DNA of 64,000 nt from Pseudomonas sp. B33.4 (GCF_034555375.1 NZ_CP140706.1:5803001-5867000), one strand, 5' to 3'. Numbered from the stretch's first letter, positions 19,128 through 27,033 are shown. Notes: generated from the sequence alone by a model not told the origin. Numbers and translations are program-made.

Positions 19128-19229
19128 AAAAGATCGCAGCCTTCGGCAGCTCCTACAGTGATCGGTTTTGTCGTCCACATTGCGGGCGGACGCTGAACCT
19201 GTAGGAGCTGCCGAAGGCTGCGATCTTTT
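19128..19229. repeat. REP pair, type B (methyltransferase-cnoX gap)
   Basis: A 29-nt arm beginning AAAAGATCGCAGCCTTCGGC at 19128-19156 faces its exact reverse complement at 19201-19229 across 44 nt. This is the second REP type of the window, also found at 11018, 20154 and 38188. Confidence 0.9.
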
Positions 19230-19276
19230 GCGCCACCGCTTATAGTGCGTTCATTAACGCTTTGACGAGATCCCCC

Positions 19277-20149
19277 ATGAGTGAGCAAACGCCGTACATC
19301 TTCGACGCCACGACGGCCGATTTCGACCAGTCGGTGATCGAAGCCTCTTTCAACAAACCGGTGCTGGTGGATTTCTGGGCCGAATGGTGTGCGCCGTGCA
19401 AGGCGTTGATGCCAATGCTGCAAGGGATTGCCGAGAGCTATCAGGGCGAGTTGCTGCTGGCCAAGGTCAACTGCGACATCGAGCAGGACATCGTCGCCCG
19501 TTTCGGTATTCGCAGCCTGCCGACCGTGGTGCTGTTCAAGGACGGTCAACCGGTCGACGGTTTTGCCGGTGCGCAACCGGAATCCGCCGTGCGCGCCCTG
19601 CTTGAGCCGCACGTGCAGATGCCACCACCGGCCGCAGCCGATCCGTTCGAACAGGCTCAGGCATTGTTCGATGACGGCCGTTACGCCGACGCCGAGGCGG
19701 CGCTGGTGGTGATGCTCAATGAAGACAACACCAACGCGAAAGCGCTGATTCTCTATGCGCGTTGCCTGACCGAACGCGGCGAACTGGGCGAAGCGCAGAC
19801 CGTGCTGGATGCGGTCAAGAGCGACGAACCTAAAGCCGCGCTGGCCGGGGCCAAGGCACAGATCAAGTTCCTCGGTCTGGCGCGTGATCTGCCGGATGCC
19901 GCTGACCTGAAAGCGCGTTTGGCGAAAGATCCGCTGGACGATGAAGCGGTGTATCAGCTGGCGATCCAGCAACTGGCACGTCAGCAATACGAGGCGGCGC
20001 TGGATGCACTACTGAAGTTGTTCATCCGCAACCGCAGCTACAGCGAAGGCCTGCCGCACAAGACCTTGCTGCAGGTGTTTGAGCTGCTGGGCAATGATCA
20101 CCCGCTGGTGTCGGTGTACCGCCGCAAGATGTTTGCTGCGCTTTATTAA
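19277..20149 (+). CDS. ybbN: Thioredoxin-domain co-chaperone YbbN/CnoX
   Basis: 290 aa from the ATG at 19277 (an in-frame TTG at 19262 is less likely). Residues 1-110 are a thioredoxin domain with PVLVDFWAEWCAPCKALMPM, where the active-site motif is CAPC and both cysteines are present. Residues from about 118 to the end are TPR-like helices (FEQAQALFDDGRYADAEAAL, EAVYQLAIQQLARQQYEAALDALLKLF). CnoX hands unfolded proteins to GroEL and DnaK and protects them in hypochlorite stress. The E. coli protein lacks the first cysteine, so this version may keep redox activity. Confidence 0.93.
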   Translation: MSEQTPYIFDATTADFDQSVIEASFNKPVLVDFWAEWCAPCKALMPMLQGIAESYQGELLLAKVNCDIEQDIVARFGIRSLPTVVLFKDGQPVDGFAGAQPESAVRALLEPHVQMPPPAAADPFEQAQALFDDGRYADAEAALVVMLNEDNTNAKALILYARCLTERGELGEAQTVLDAVKSDEPKAALAGAKAQIKFLGLARDLPDAADLKARLAKDPLDDEAVYQLAIQQLARQQYEAALDALLKLFIRNRSYSEGLPHKTLLQVFELLGNDHPLVSVYRRKMFAALY

Positions 20150-20153
20150 GATC

Positions 20154-20232
20154 AAAAGATCGCAGCCTTCGGCAGCTCCTACAGGGGTGTACTCCATTCC
20201 AATGTAGGAGCTGCCGCAGGCTGCGATCTTTT
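20154..20232. repeat. REP pair, type B (between ybbN and the convergent small gene)
   Basis: A 30-nt arm beginning AAAAGATCGCAGCCTTCGGC at 20154-20183 faces a nearly exact reverse complement at 20203-20232 (one mismatch: GCCGCAGGC instead of GCCGAAGGC). It separates convergent genes and ends five bases before the stop codon of the gene at 20238-20597. Confidence 0.9.
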
Positions 20233-20237
20233 GCGGT

Positions 20238-20597
20238 TCATTCGATCCAGCTGTAGAGCGGCGTATCCCCGCCGCTTACCACTTTCACGTCCGCGCTATG
20301 GCGCAAACGCACCAGCAAGCGCTTGCCCGCCACCGCGCTGCCGGTCAGCCCTTCCAGTTGATCAAGCAGATCCGGCCCACTGAGCTGCCCCGCCTTGCGC
20401 AACAGGTCCTTGGCCACCTGCCACAACGCATCGTCCTGATTCAGCGGTTTTGCCACCGGAGCTGACGCGAGCGCTTCAGATTGCGCAATCGGTGCCTGCG
20501 CACTCAGCGCCGAACCGAGCTTCGCCCAGTCGTTGTCATCCAGTTCCACCGTCAAGTCCACCGGCACGTCGCCGACGGTTCCGCGTATCCGCAACAT
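20238..20597 (-). CDS. Hypothetical protein
   Basis: 119 aa, no signal peptide or membrane segment. It begins MLRIRGTVGDVPVDLTVELDDNDWAKLG, has an Ala/Pro-rich linker at about 33-50, then a helical part (DDALWQVAKDLLRKAGQLSGPDLLDQLEGLTG) and a basic strand (GKRLLVRLRHSADVKV). I recognise no family. Codon use and GC look like the neighbours, so it is probably a real Pseudomonas gene. It stands alone, convergent with ybbN and divergent from the zinc cassette. Confidence 0.7.
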   Translation of the reverse strand: MLRIRGTVGDVPVDLTVELDDNDWAKLGSALSAQAPIAQSEALASAPVAKPLNQDDALWQVAKDLLRKAGQLSGPDLLDQLEGLTGSAVAGKRLLVRLRHSADVKVVSGGDTPLYSWIE

Positions 20598-20683
20598 TGA
20601 GTTCGCTCCCGCACATTTCTGACCTGCATGCTCCCACGGGACTTGTGCAACGCCAAGCGCACGGGCAAACTCTGCGCACTTTC

Positions 20684-20701
20684 GTTATAAGATTACATAA
20701 C
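20684..20701. promoter_or_regulatory. Possible Zur-like dyad upstream of the zinc cassette
   Basis: GTTATAAGATTACATAAC has matching ends GTTAT and ATAAC around 8 nt and lies 32 nt before the DUF2796 start. Zur boxes of gammaproteobacteria are AT-rich dyads with GTTAT and ATAAC half-sites but usually with a shorter spacer, so this is an imperfect match. The call rests on the site plus the zinc-related content of the operon. Confidence 0.4.
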
Positions 20702-20732
20702 AAACTCTTCACTTTACTTCCCGGAGACCGCC

Positions 20733-21332
20733 ATGCGTCGTCTGCTGCTCGCTTTGCCGTTTGCCCTGTTGCCGCTGGCCATCGCCCACGCGGCCGATGA
20801 GCATGAACACGATCACGACCATGAACACGGCAGCCTCGGCGCGCATGAACACGGCGTCGGTCGACTGAACGCGGCGCTCGATGGCCAAACCCTGGAGCTT
20901 GAGCTGGAAAGCCCGGCAATGAACCTCGTGGGCTTCGAACACGTCGCCACCACGGATGCCGACAAGGCCAAAGTCGCTGCCGCCCGTGCGCAACTGGAAA
21001 AACCGCTGGCCTTGTTCAGCCTGCCCGCCGCTGCCGGTTGCAAAGTGGTCAGCCAGGAACTGGAGAGCCCGTTGTTCGGCGACAAGCCAGATGCCGATGA
21101 TCATGACGATGATGAAGCGGACAAGGACGGTCACGAGCATCACCACGATCACAGCGAAATCCACGCGCATTATCAATTCAGCTGTGCCACGCCGGGTGCG
21201 CTGAAGACTCTGGATCTGGCGAACATTTTCAATACCTTCCCGGCGACGCAGAAAATTCAGGTACAACTGATCAGCGCCAGCGGCCAGCAAGGCACTGAAG
21301 TGACGGCCAAGGCTGCTGCCCTGAAATTCTGA
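20733..21332 (+). CDS. Periplasmic His-rich zinc-binding protein (DUF2796, ZrgA-like)
   Basis: 199 aa with signal peptide MRRLLLALPFALLPLAIAHA. The mature N-terminus is extremely rich in His, Asp and Glu (DEHEHDHDHEHGSLGAHEHG), and a second cluster lies near residues 115-145 (DADDHDDDEADKDGHEHHHD followed by HSEIHAH). Such clusters bind zinc. DUF2796/ZrgA proteins take part in zinc uptake. An ABC ATPase, a permease and a DUF3299 protein follow in the same direction, an arrangement matching P. aeruginosa PA4063-PA4066, which I recall as zinc-responsive. Confidence 0.88.
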   Translation: MRRLLLALPFALLPLAIAHAADEHEHDHDHEHGSLGAHEHGVGRLNAALDGQTLELELESPAMNLVGFEHVATTDADKAKVAAARAQLEKPLALFSLPAAAGCKVVSQELESPLFGDKPDADDHDDDEADKDGHEHHHDHSEIHAHYQFSCATPGALKTLDLANIFNTFPATQKIQVQLISASGQQGTEVTAKAAALKF

Positions 21333-21403
21333 TCACACCGAAAATCCCCTGTGATCCACCGCGATCCAATGTAGGGGCTATGAAAACCCATGAAACTGGT
21401 GCC

Positions 21404-22114
21404 ATGACCCAAGCACTCATCGAACTGTCCGACCTGGGCTTCAACTGGCCCGGTCATCCGCCGCTGCTGGACATCCCGGCGTTTCGTCTGGAAGCCGGCG
21501 AAACCCTGTTCCTCAAAGGCCCCAGCGGCAGCGGCAAGACCACCCTGCTCGGCCTGCTCGGTGGCGTGCAGAAACCCGGTCGCGGCAGCATCCGTCTGCT
21601 CGGCCAGGAACTGACCGAACTCTCCGCCGGCGCCCGCGACACCTTTCGCGTCGATCACACCGGCTACATTTTCCAGCAGTTCAATTTGCTGCCATTCCTC
21701 TCGGTGCGCGAGAACGTTGAACTGCCGTGTCACTTTTCCAAGCTGCGTGCGCAACGGGCGAAACAGCGTCACGGCAGCGTCGACCAAGCCGCTGCCACCC
21801 TCCTCGCCCACTTGGGCCTGAAGGATGAAAGCATCCTCAGCCGTCGCGCCGATTCGTTGTCGATCGGTCAACAGCAACGGGTCGCCGCCGCGCGAGCGTT
21901 GATCGGCCAACCCGAGCTGGTGATCGCCGACGAACCGACCTCGGCGCTGGATTACGACGCCCGGGAAAACTTCATCCGCCTGCTGTTCGCCGAATGCCGC
22001 GAGGCCGGCTCGAGTCTGCTGTTCGTCAGCCATGACCAGAGTCTGGCACCGCTGTTCGACCGTCACCTGTCCCTGGCCGAACTCAATCGCGCCGCCACGT
22101 CTGCCGAGGTCTGA
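21404..22114 (+). CDS. ABC transporter ATP-binding protein
   Basis: 236 aa from the third in-frame candidate, the ATG at 21404, which gives the usual start MTQALIELSDLGFNWPG. An ATG at 21380 would add eight residues, but its AGGGG is too close. Walker A is GPSGSGKTTLLG (about residues 38-49), Q-loop FQQFNLLPFLSVRENV, signature LSIGQQQRVAAARAL, Walker B LVIADEPTSALD, H-loop FVSHDQ. It belongs to the LolD/MacB-like group whose partner permeases are FtsX-like. The next gene starts 2 nt after the stop. Confidence 0.93.
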   Translation: MTQALIELSDLGFNWPGHPPLLDIPAFRLEAGETLFLKGPSGSGKTTLLGLLGGVQKPGRGSIRLLGQELTELSAGARDTFRVDHTGYIFQQFNLLPFLSVRENVELPCHFSKLRAQRAKQRHGSVDQAAATLLAHLGLKDESILSRRADSLSIGQQQRVAAARALIGQPELVIADEPTSALDYDARENFIRLLFAECREAGSSLLFVSHDQSLAPLFDRHLSLAELNRAATSAEV

Positions 22115-22115
22115 G

Positions 22116-23381
22116 ATGTATCTGTTTCGTCTGGCCATGGCCAGCCTGGCCAACCGCCGCTTCACCGCATTGCTCACGGCCTTCGCCATCGCCCTGTCGG
22201 TGTGCCTGCTACTTGCCGTCGAGCGCGTGCGCACCGAAGCCAAAGCCAGTTTCGCCAGCACCATCAGTGGCACCGACCTGATCGTCGGCGCGCGCTCCGG
22301 CTCGGTGAATCTGCTGCTGTACTCGGTATTCCGCATCGGCAACGCCACCAACAACATCCGTTGGGACAGCTTCGAACACTTCGCCAGCAACCCGAAAGTG
22401 AAGTGGGCGATTCCGATGTCGCTGGGCGACTCTCATCGCGGCTATCGCGTGATGGGCACCACTGAAGCCTATTTCGAGCATTACCAGTACGGTCGCCAGC
22501 AGCATCTGGAGCTGGCTGACGGCCGCCCGTTCGCGACTGATCCGTTTGAAGTGGTGCTCGGCGCAGAAGTGGCCGATGCTCTGCACTACAAACTCGGCGA
22601 CCAACTGGTGCTGGCCCACGGCGTGGCGGCGATCAGTCTGGTCAAACACGATGACAAACCGTTTACCGTGGTCGGCATTCTCAAGCGCACTGGCACTCCG
22701 GTGGACCGCACGCTGCACATCAGCCTCGGTGGCATGGAGGCGATTCACATCGACTGGCACAACGGCGTGCCGGCCCGAGGCAATGGGCGGATCAGCGCTG
22801 ATCAGGCGCGCAATATGGACCTGACGCCACAAGCGATCACCGCATTCATGCTTGGCCTCAACAGCAAGATTTCCACGTTTGCGCTGCAACGCGAGATCAA
22901 CGAATTTCGTGGCGAGCCGATGCTGGCGATTCTGCCGGGCGTGGCCTTGCAGGAGTTGTGGAGTCTGATGAGCACTGCTGAAAAAGCGCTGTTCGTGGTG
23001 TCGTTATTCGTCGTGCTGACCGGGTTGATCGGCATGCTCACGGCGATTCTCACCAGCCTCAACGAACGGCGCCGCGAGATGGCGATTCTGCGTTCGGTCG
23101 GCGCGCGGCCGTGGCATATCGCGAGCCTGTTGGTGCTGGAAGCCTTTGCTTTGGCGTTGACCGGTGTGATTGCCGGACTTGCTTTGCTGTACATCGGCAT
23201 CGCCGCCGCGCAGGGCTACGTGCAGGCCAATTACGGTTTGTTCCTGCCGCTGGCATGGCCGAGCGAGTATGAATGGACGCTGCTCGGTGGCATTCTGGCC
23301 GCCGCGCTGCTGATGGGCAGCGTGCCGGCCTGGCGCGCCTATCGCCAATCCTTGGCCGATGGCCTGTCGATCCGTTTATGA
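22116..23381 (+). CDS. FtsX-like ABC transporter permease
   Basis: 421 aa from the ATG at 22116 (MYLFRLAMASLANRRFTALL). One membrane helix near residues 18-37, a long periplasmic domain of about 240 residues (MacB-PCD-like), then three helices at about 287-312 (AEKALFVVSLFVVLTGLIGMLTAI), 338-365 and 390-410. This is the MacB/LolCE-type topology, used for lipoproteins, peptides or mechanical coupling rather than for ordinary solute import. Together with the ATPase it probably forms a dimeric complex. The role in zinc homeostasis is inferred from the DUF2796 partner. Confidence 0.92.
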   Translation: MYLFRLAMASLANRRFTALLTAFAIALSVCLLLAVERVRTEAKASFASTISGTDLIVGARSGSVNLLLYSVFRIGNATNNIRWDSFEHFASNPKVKWAIPMSLGDSHRGYRVMGTTEAYFEHYQYGRQQHLELADGRPFATDPFEVVLGAEVADALHYKLGDQLVLAHGVAAISLVKHDDKPFTVVGILKRTGTPVDRTLHISLGGMEAIHIDWHNGVPARGNGRISADQARNMDLTPQAITAFMLGLNSKISTFALQREINEFRGEPMLAILPGVALQELWSLMSTAEKALFVVSLFVVLTGLIGMLTAILTSLNERRREMAILRSVGARPWHIASLLVLEAFALALTGVIAGLALLYIGIAAAQGYVQANYGLFLPLAWPSEYEWTLLGGILAAALLMGSVPAWRAYRQSLADGLSIRL

Positions 23382-23911
23382 GGATGTTCACCATGCCCCG
23401 CGCCGTACTTGCGCTGCTGTTGCTGGTCGCCCTGCCCGTGTGGGCAGCGGCGCCGAAAGACCTGACGTGGTCGGAGATGATCCCGCCGGACGCCGCGCCG
23501 GAAGTGCCGAACATGACCCCGCTGCATGACATGTCGAAGATGAGTGATGCGTTATCTGCCGAGGCGGCGCCAGCGGCGAAGCAGGACATGCCGAATGCGC
23601 CGGTGGTGCAATCACTCGATGGGCAGAATATTCGCTTGCCGGGCTACATCGTGCCGCTGGAAGTCAACGAAGAAGGGCGCACCACAGACTTTTTGCTGGT
23701 GCCGTATTTCGGCGCCTGCATCCACGTGCCGCCACCGCCGTCGAACCAGATTGTGCATGTCAAAAGCGAGTTGGGCGTGAAGCTTGATGAGCTGTATCAG
23801 CCGTACTGGGTCGAGGGGCCATTGCAGGTCAAGGCGTCGAGCAGCGAACTGGCGGATGCCGGGTATCAGATGGATGCCGACAAGATTTATGTGTACGAGC
23901 TGCCGGAGTAA
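23378..23911 (+). CDS. DUF3299 family periplasmic protein
   Basis: 177 aa from an ATG at 23378 that overlaps the permease stop; ATGs at 23384 and 23393 are alternatives and the last has GAGG at better distance. Signal peptide (MPRAVLALLLLVALPVWA). The family core is IRLPGYIVPLEVNEEGRTTDFLLVPYFGACIHVPPPPSNQ with a conserved Cys and His. Members often sit next to MacB-like ABC genes and zinc genes. Function is unknown; metal handling in the periplasm is an inference. Confidence 0.85.
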   Translation: MRMFTMPRAVLALLLLVALPVWAAAPKDLTWSEMIPPDAAPEVPNMTPLHDMSKMSDALSAEAAPAAKQDMPNAPVVQSLDGQNIRLPGYIVPLEVNEEGRTTDFLLVPYFGACIHVPPPPSNQIVHVKSELGVKLDELYQPYWVEGPLQVKASSSELADAGYQMDADKIYVYELPE

Positions 23912-23938
23912 ACCCCGGTAGTTTTGTACTGTTTGTAA

Positions 23939-24042
23939 GGGCCCCATCGCTGGCAAGCCAGCTCCCACAGTGATTGAGTCGTTCACAAATTTTGTGATCA
24001 CCAACAAAACCTGTGGGAGCTGGCTTGCCAGCGATGGGGCCC
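23939..24042. repeat. REP pair, type C (before oprG)
   Basis: Two 32-nt perfectly complementary arms, one beginning GGGCCCCATCGCTGGCAAGC at 23939-23970 and the other ending GCTTGCCAGCGATGGGGCCC at 24011-24042. This third REP type is also present at 27189-27291. It lies between the zinc cassette and the oprG promoter and could limit read-through. Confidence 0.9.
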
Positions 24043-24080
24043 GCAAAGGTTCCGCAAAAGTCTGCCCCTTCACTGTTTCA

Positions 24081-24122
24081 TTGAGCTGAGTCAAAAGACC
24101 GTATCAGTTGGCTTCGTACCAT
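24081..24122 (+). promoter_or_regulatory. ANR/FNR-type promoter of oprG
   Basis: TTGAGCTGAGTCAA at 24081-24094 matches the ANR/FNR site TTGATN4ATCAA except for the fifth base of each half. TACCAT at 24117-24122 is a plausible -10 box. That spacing puts the site centre near -41.5 from a start at about 24129, the class II activator position. P. aeruginosa oprG is known to be ANR-dependent, which fits. Confidence 0.55.
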
Positions 24123-24160
24123 AGGACATCGAACATTTTTAACGTCCTTTCGGAGCCCCC

Positions 24161-24859
24161 ATGAACAAGTCCTTGCTCAGCGCCTCGCTGTTTGCCCTCG
24201 CGCTCGCAGCCCCGCTCGCCCATGCCCACGAAGCCGGTGACATCCTCATCCGCGCCGGCGCGATCACCGTCAACCCGAAGGCCGACAGCTCCAGCGTCAA
24301 GGTCGATCAGGGTCCGTTGAGCGGCACCAACCTGGGCGGCAAGGCGACCATGAGCAGCGACACTCAACTGGGCCTGAACTTTGCCTACATGCTGACCGAT
24401 CACGTCGGCCTCGAACTGCTCGCGGCCACGCCATTCGAGCATGACGTCAAACTCAAGGGCACTGCCCTGCCAGCGGCCAACGGCAAGCTCGGCACCCTGA
24501 AACACTTGCCGCCGACGCTCAGCGTTGTGTACTACCCGCTGGATTCGAAGTCGCCGTTCCAGCCTTACGTCGGCGGTGGCATCAACTACACCTGGATCTA
24601 TGACGAGCACGTCGGCAGCGAAGCCAGCGCCAACGGTTTCAGCAACTTCAAGGCAAAAAACTCCTGGGGTCTGGCCTGGCAGGTCGGTGCCGACTACATG
24701 TTGACCGACAACATCATGCTCAACGCCCAAGTGCGCTACATCGACATCGATACCCGCGCCACCGTGGAGAACAACGCCGTTGCACCGGGCACTCGCGCAC
24801 GGGTCAACGTGGATGTGGATCCGTTCATCTACATGGTCGGTTTGGGCTATAAGTTCTAA
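24161..24859 (+). CDS. oprG: Outer-membrane protein OprG (OmpW family)
   Basis: 232 aa, signal peptide MNKSLLSASLFALALAAPLAHA. The mature protein starts HEAGDILIRAGAITVNPKADSS and ends MVGLGYKF with the C-terminal Phe used for BAM recognition. Strand patterns such as LGLNFAYMLTDHVGLELLAATPF and QPYVGGGINYTWIYDEH identify the 8-stranded OmpW barrel, which allows small hydrophobic molecules to move laterally into the membrane. AGGAC/CCTTTCGGAG provides a ribosome-binding site. A strong terminator follows at 24994. Confidence 0.94.
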   Translation: MNKSLLSASLFALALAAPLAHAHEAGDILIRAGAITVNPKADSSSVKVDQGPLSGTNLGGKATMSSDTQLGLNFAYMLTDHVGLELLAATPFEHDVKLKGTALPAANGKLGTLKHLPPTLSVVYYPLDSKSPFQPYVGGGINYTWIYDEHVGSEASANGFSNFKAKNSWGLAWQVGADYMLTDNIMLNAQVRYIDIDTRATVENNAVAPGTRARVNVDVDPFIYMVGLGYKF

Positions 24860-24993
24860 GTCGAGTTACCGAACGTTCACGTGGTGGTGAATGAGGCTTG
24901 GTGGTGAGCAGACTTAGAACTGACGGCGACATTACGCAGTTGATCGGGGGATAACATCCCCTCGCCACAGGGATAGCGACATATCCCGGCCGT

Positions 24994-25025
24994 GAAAAAG
25001 GCGCCTGTCAAAGGGCGCCTTTTTC
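24994..25025 (+). terminator. Rho-independent terminator of oprG
   Basis: GAAAAAGGCGCC (24994-25005) pairs with GGCGCCTTTTTC (25014-25025) around an 8-nt loop. The 3' arm ends in a run of five T on the plus strand. The A-run on the other side makes it potentially bidirectional for the converging epimerase gene. Confidence 0.9.
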
Positions 25026-25062
25026 ATGTCTGCCTGAAATTTTTTGGCGTGAGCTGGATTTC

Positions 25063-25219
25063 CCCCTCACCCCAGCCCTCTCCCTCAGGGAGAGGGGGAA
25101 AGGGAGCCGATTTTTGTGCTTTTCAAATCCGAGTTCGACTCGATATTTCAGGTCGATGTAACTCGAAAGAACACCTCGGTCAGTCCCCTCTCCCTCTGGG
25201 AGAGGGCTAGGGTGAGGGG
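25063..25219. repeat. Inverted pair of GC-rich 35-bp palindromic repeats, type D
   Basis: CCCCTCACCCCAGCCCTCTC (start of the 25063-25097 copy) reappears inverted at 25185-25219, ending GAGGGCTAGGGTGAGGGG. Each copy has an inner palindrome CTCTCCCT..AGGGAGAG. The same element pair occurs at 33923-34084. This is a different family from the REPs of types A-C. Confidence 0.85.
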
Positions 25220-25223
25220 CTTT

Positions 25224-26156
25224 TCAGGAGCGCCCCAACAACCGCGCCAGCCCCACACTCATCGGCGTCTGCTCTGGCAGCTTGAAGCGCTCCAGCAAGC
25301 GAGCATTGTTCGCCCGCGAATGGCGGATATCACCAGAGCGCGCCGGGCCATAGCTGATCGGCGGCAACTCACCAACCACTGCTTCAAGCGCCCCGAGCAT
25401 CTGCTTGAGGCTCATCGCCTGATTCCAGCCGACGTTCACCGCACCGACTTCTACCTCAGGCTTTTCGATTGCCTGCACCAGCAGATCGACCAGGTCCTCG
25501 ACATAGAGGAAATCGCGAGTCTGCTCACCATCACCGAACACGGTAATCGGCAGGCCTTTCTGCGCGCGTTCGCTGAAGATGCTGATCACCCCGGAATACG
25601 GCGAGGACGGATCCTGGCGCGGGCCGAAGATGTTGAAGAAGCGGAAAATCACCGGCTCCAGCGTATGCTGACGGCGATAGAAATCGAAATAGTGTTCGCC
25701 CGCCAACTTGTCCGAGGCGTAAGGCGTCAGCGGCGCTTTGGGCGTGTCTTCATCAATCGATTCGCCCTCACCGTTGTTGCCGTACACCGCCGCACTGGAG
25801 GCATACACCACACGCTTGACCCCGGCCAGGCGCATGGCTTCGCAGACGTTCAGCGTGCCGATGAAGTTGCTCTGATGCGTCTTCACCGGATCGTCCACCG
25901 AAGCCTGCACCGAAGCCACGGCAGCCAGATGGGCGACAGCGCTGCAACCTTGCATCGCCCGGGCAACCAGAGCGGCGTCGGCGACGTCACCGACAATCAG
26001 TTCAACCTGGGGATTATCCAGTGGCAGATTGCTGCGCTTGCCGGTCGACAAGTCGTCGAGGATGCGTACCGAGTGCCCGGCAGCGAGCAAGGCATCGGTC
26101 AGGTGCGAGCCAATGAAACCGGCTCCGCCGGTGATTAATACAGTCCCTTTAGCCAT
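25224..26156 (-). CDS. NAD-dependent nucleotide-sugar epimerase/dehydratase
   Basis: 310 aa from the ATG at 26156 (MAKGTVLITGGAGFIGSHL). Rossmann motif GGAGFIGSHL at residues 10-19, then ILDDLSTGKRSNLP; catalytic YASDK around residues 143-147 with Ser/Ala-rich VYASSAAVYGNNG before it; RFFNIFGPRQDPSSPYSGVI in the substrate-binding half. This is the UDP-glucose/UDP-GlcNAc 4-epimerase-like extended SDR group (GalE/WbpP). The exact sugar is not readable. It overlaps the upstream gene by 8 nt, so the two are co-expressed. Confidence 0.9.
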   Translation of the reverse strand: MAKGTVLITGGAGFIGSHLTDALLAAGHSVRILDDLSTGKRSNLPLDNPQVELIVGDVADAALVARAMQGCSAVAHLAAVASVQASVDDPVKTHQSNFIGTLNVCEAMRLAGVKRVVYASSAAVYGNNGEGESIDEDTPKAPLTPYASDKLAGEHYFDFYRRQHTLEPVIFRFFNIFGPRQDPSSPYSGVISIFSERAQKGLPITVFGDGEQTRDFLYVEDLVDLLVQAIEKPEVEVGAVNVGWNQAMSLKQMLGALEAVVGELPPISYGPARSGDIRHSRANNARLLERFKLPEQTPMSVGLARLLGRS

Positions 26157-27033
26157 GACGGTAGAACCTATCCAGTAAGCCCGGGAGTGCAGCACGCCAG
26201 GCGCGCGGCTTGATCCCGAAAGTGTGCAGAATTTTCTTGCAGGCCAGCACCGCGTGTTGCGGCTCCTCGGCAGCGTCCGGCCGTGCGGCGTGGGCCTGAG
26301 CGGTCGGCGCTTCGATCGCCAAAGCATGCAGGCTGCGCGCTTCGGTCAAAATCGCCTGGCCGAGCGCCAGCGGTGTGGTCGCTTCGTGGCCGGCGTAGTG
26401 GTAAGTGCCCCACAGCGGCGCGGCGCAATCGAGTTGCTTGAGTACCGAAATGATCACTCGCGCGGCATCATCGACTGGCGTCGGGTTGCCACGACGGTCA
26501 TCGGCCAGGAGCAATTCTTCCGGTTGTTCGGCGCGGGCGAGGAAACGTCCGAGGGTGCCGTCCGGACTGTCATCGAGCAGCCAGCCGAAACGCAGCAGTA
26601 CATGCTGCGGGCAAGTGGCGCGAACGCTCTGTTCGATGCGCCACAACGCCTGACCGCGCAAGCCGAGGGGCACCGGTTCGTCTTTTTCGCTGTACGCCGT
26701 GGCACGCGAACCATCGAACACCCGATAGCTGGATGGCTGCACAAGAACGATGTTGTGGTGCTGGCATAGTTCGGCCAGACGCTCAACCGCGCGCTCCTGC
26801 CCGGCCATGCGACTTTCGCTGACGGTTTCGGCCTGGAACCAGTCGAAATAGTAGGCGAGGTTGATCAACGCATCGGGACGGGTGTCGTCGAGCAATTGGG
26901 TCAGGCTCGCGGCATCCCAGCCGTTTTCGGGCGGGCGGGGAGCGAGGAAACCGATGTCTTCCTCCGCACCGAGGCGAATCAGCGCCTGCCCAAGGGCATT
27001 TCCGCCGCCCAGTAACATAAGGCGCATTCGCAT
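26149..27033 (-). CDS. RmlD-like sugar-nucleotide reductase homologue lacking the YxxxK pair
   Basis: 294 aa. The N-terminal GGGNALGQALIRLG and the segments ALINLAYYFD and HNIVLVQPSSYRVFDGSRATAYSE match the dTDP-4-dehydrorhamnose reductase fold. At the place of the catalytic YGxxK, the sequence reads PLGLRGQALWRIEQ, so the Tyr and Lys appear to be Arg and Leu. It may bind a nucleotide sugar without the usual reduction, or act as a partner of the epimerase encoded next. The start is uncertain by two codons (MRMRL). Confidence 0.8.
   Translation of the reverse strand: MRMRLMLLGGGNALGQALIRLGAEEDIGFLAPRPPENGWDAASLTQLLDDTRPDALINLAYYFDWFQAETVSESRMAGQERAVERLAELCQHHNIVLVQPSSYRVFDGSRATAYSEKDEPVPLGLRGQALWRIEQSVRATCPQHVLLRFGWLLDDSPDGTLGRFLARAEQPEELLLADDRRGNPTPVDDAARVIISVLKQLDCAAPLWGTYHYAGHEATTPLALGQAILTEARSLHALAIEAPTAQAHAARPDAAEEPQHAVLACKKILHTFGIKPRAWRAALPGLLDRFYRHG

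Larger units (their letters stand above)
24860..25223. other. Intergenic region between oprG and the epimerase gene, 364 bp
   Basis: This region between convergent genes holds a rho-independent terminator (24994-25025) and an inverted pair of 35-bp GC-rich palindromes (25063-25097 and 25185-25219). I see no coding sequence: short frames here run through the repeats only. Confidence 0.7.

Noticed and set aside
25116..25260. Plus-strand open frame running through the type D repeats antisense to the epimerase gene
   Set aside because: It is a high-GC shadow of the real epimerase gene; it has no ribosome-binding site and covers repeats.
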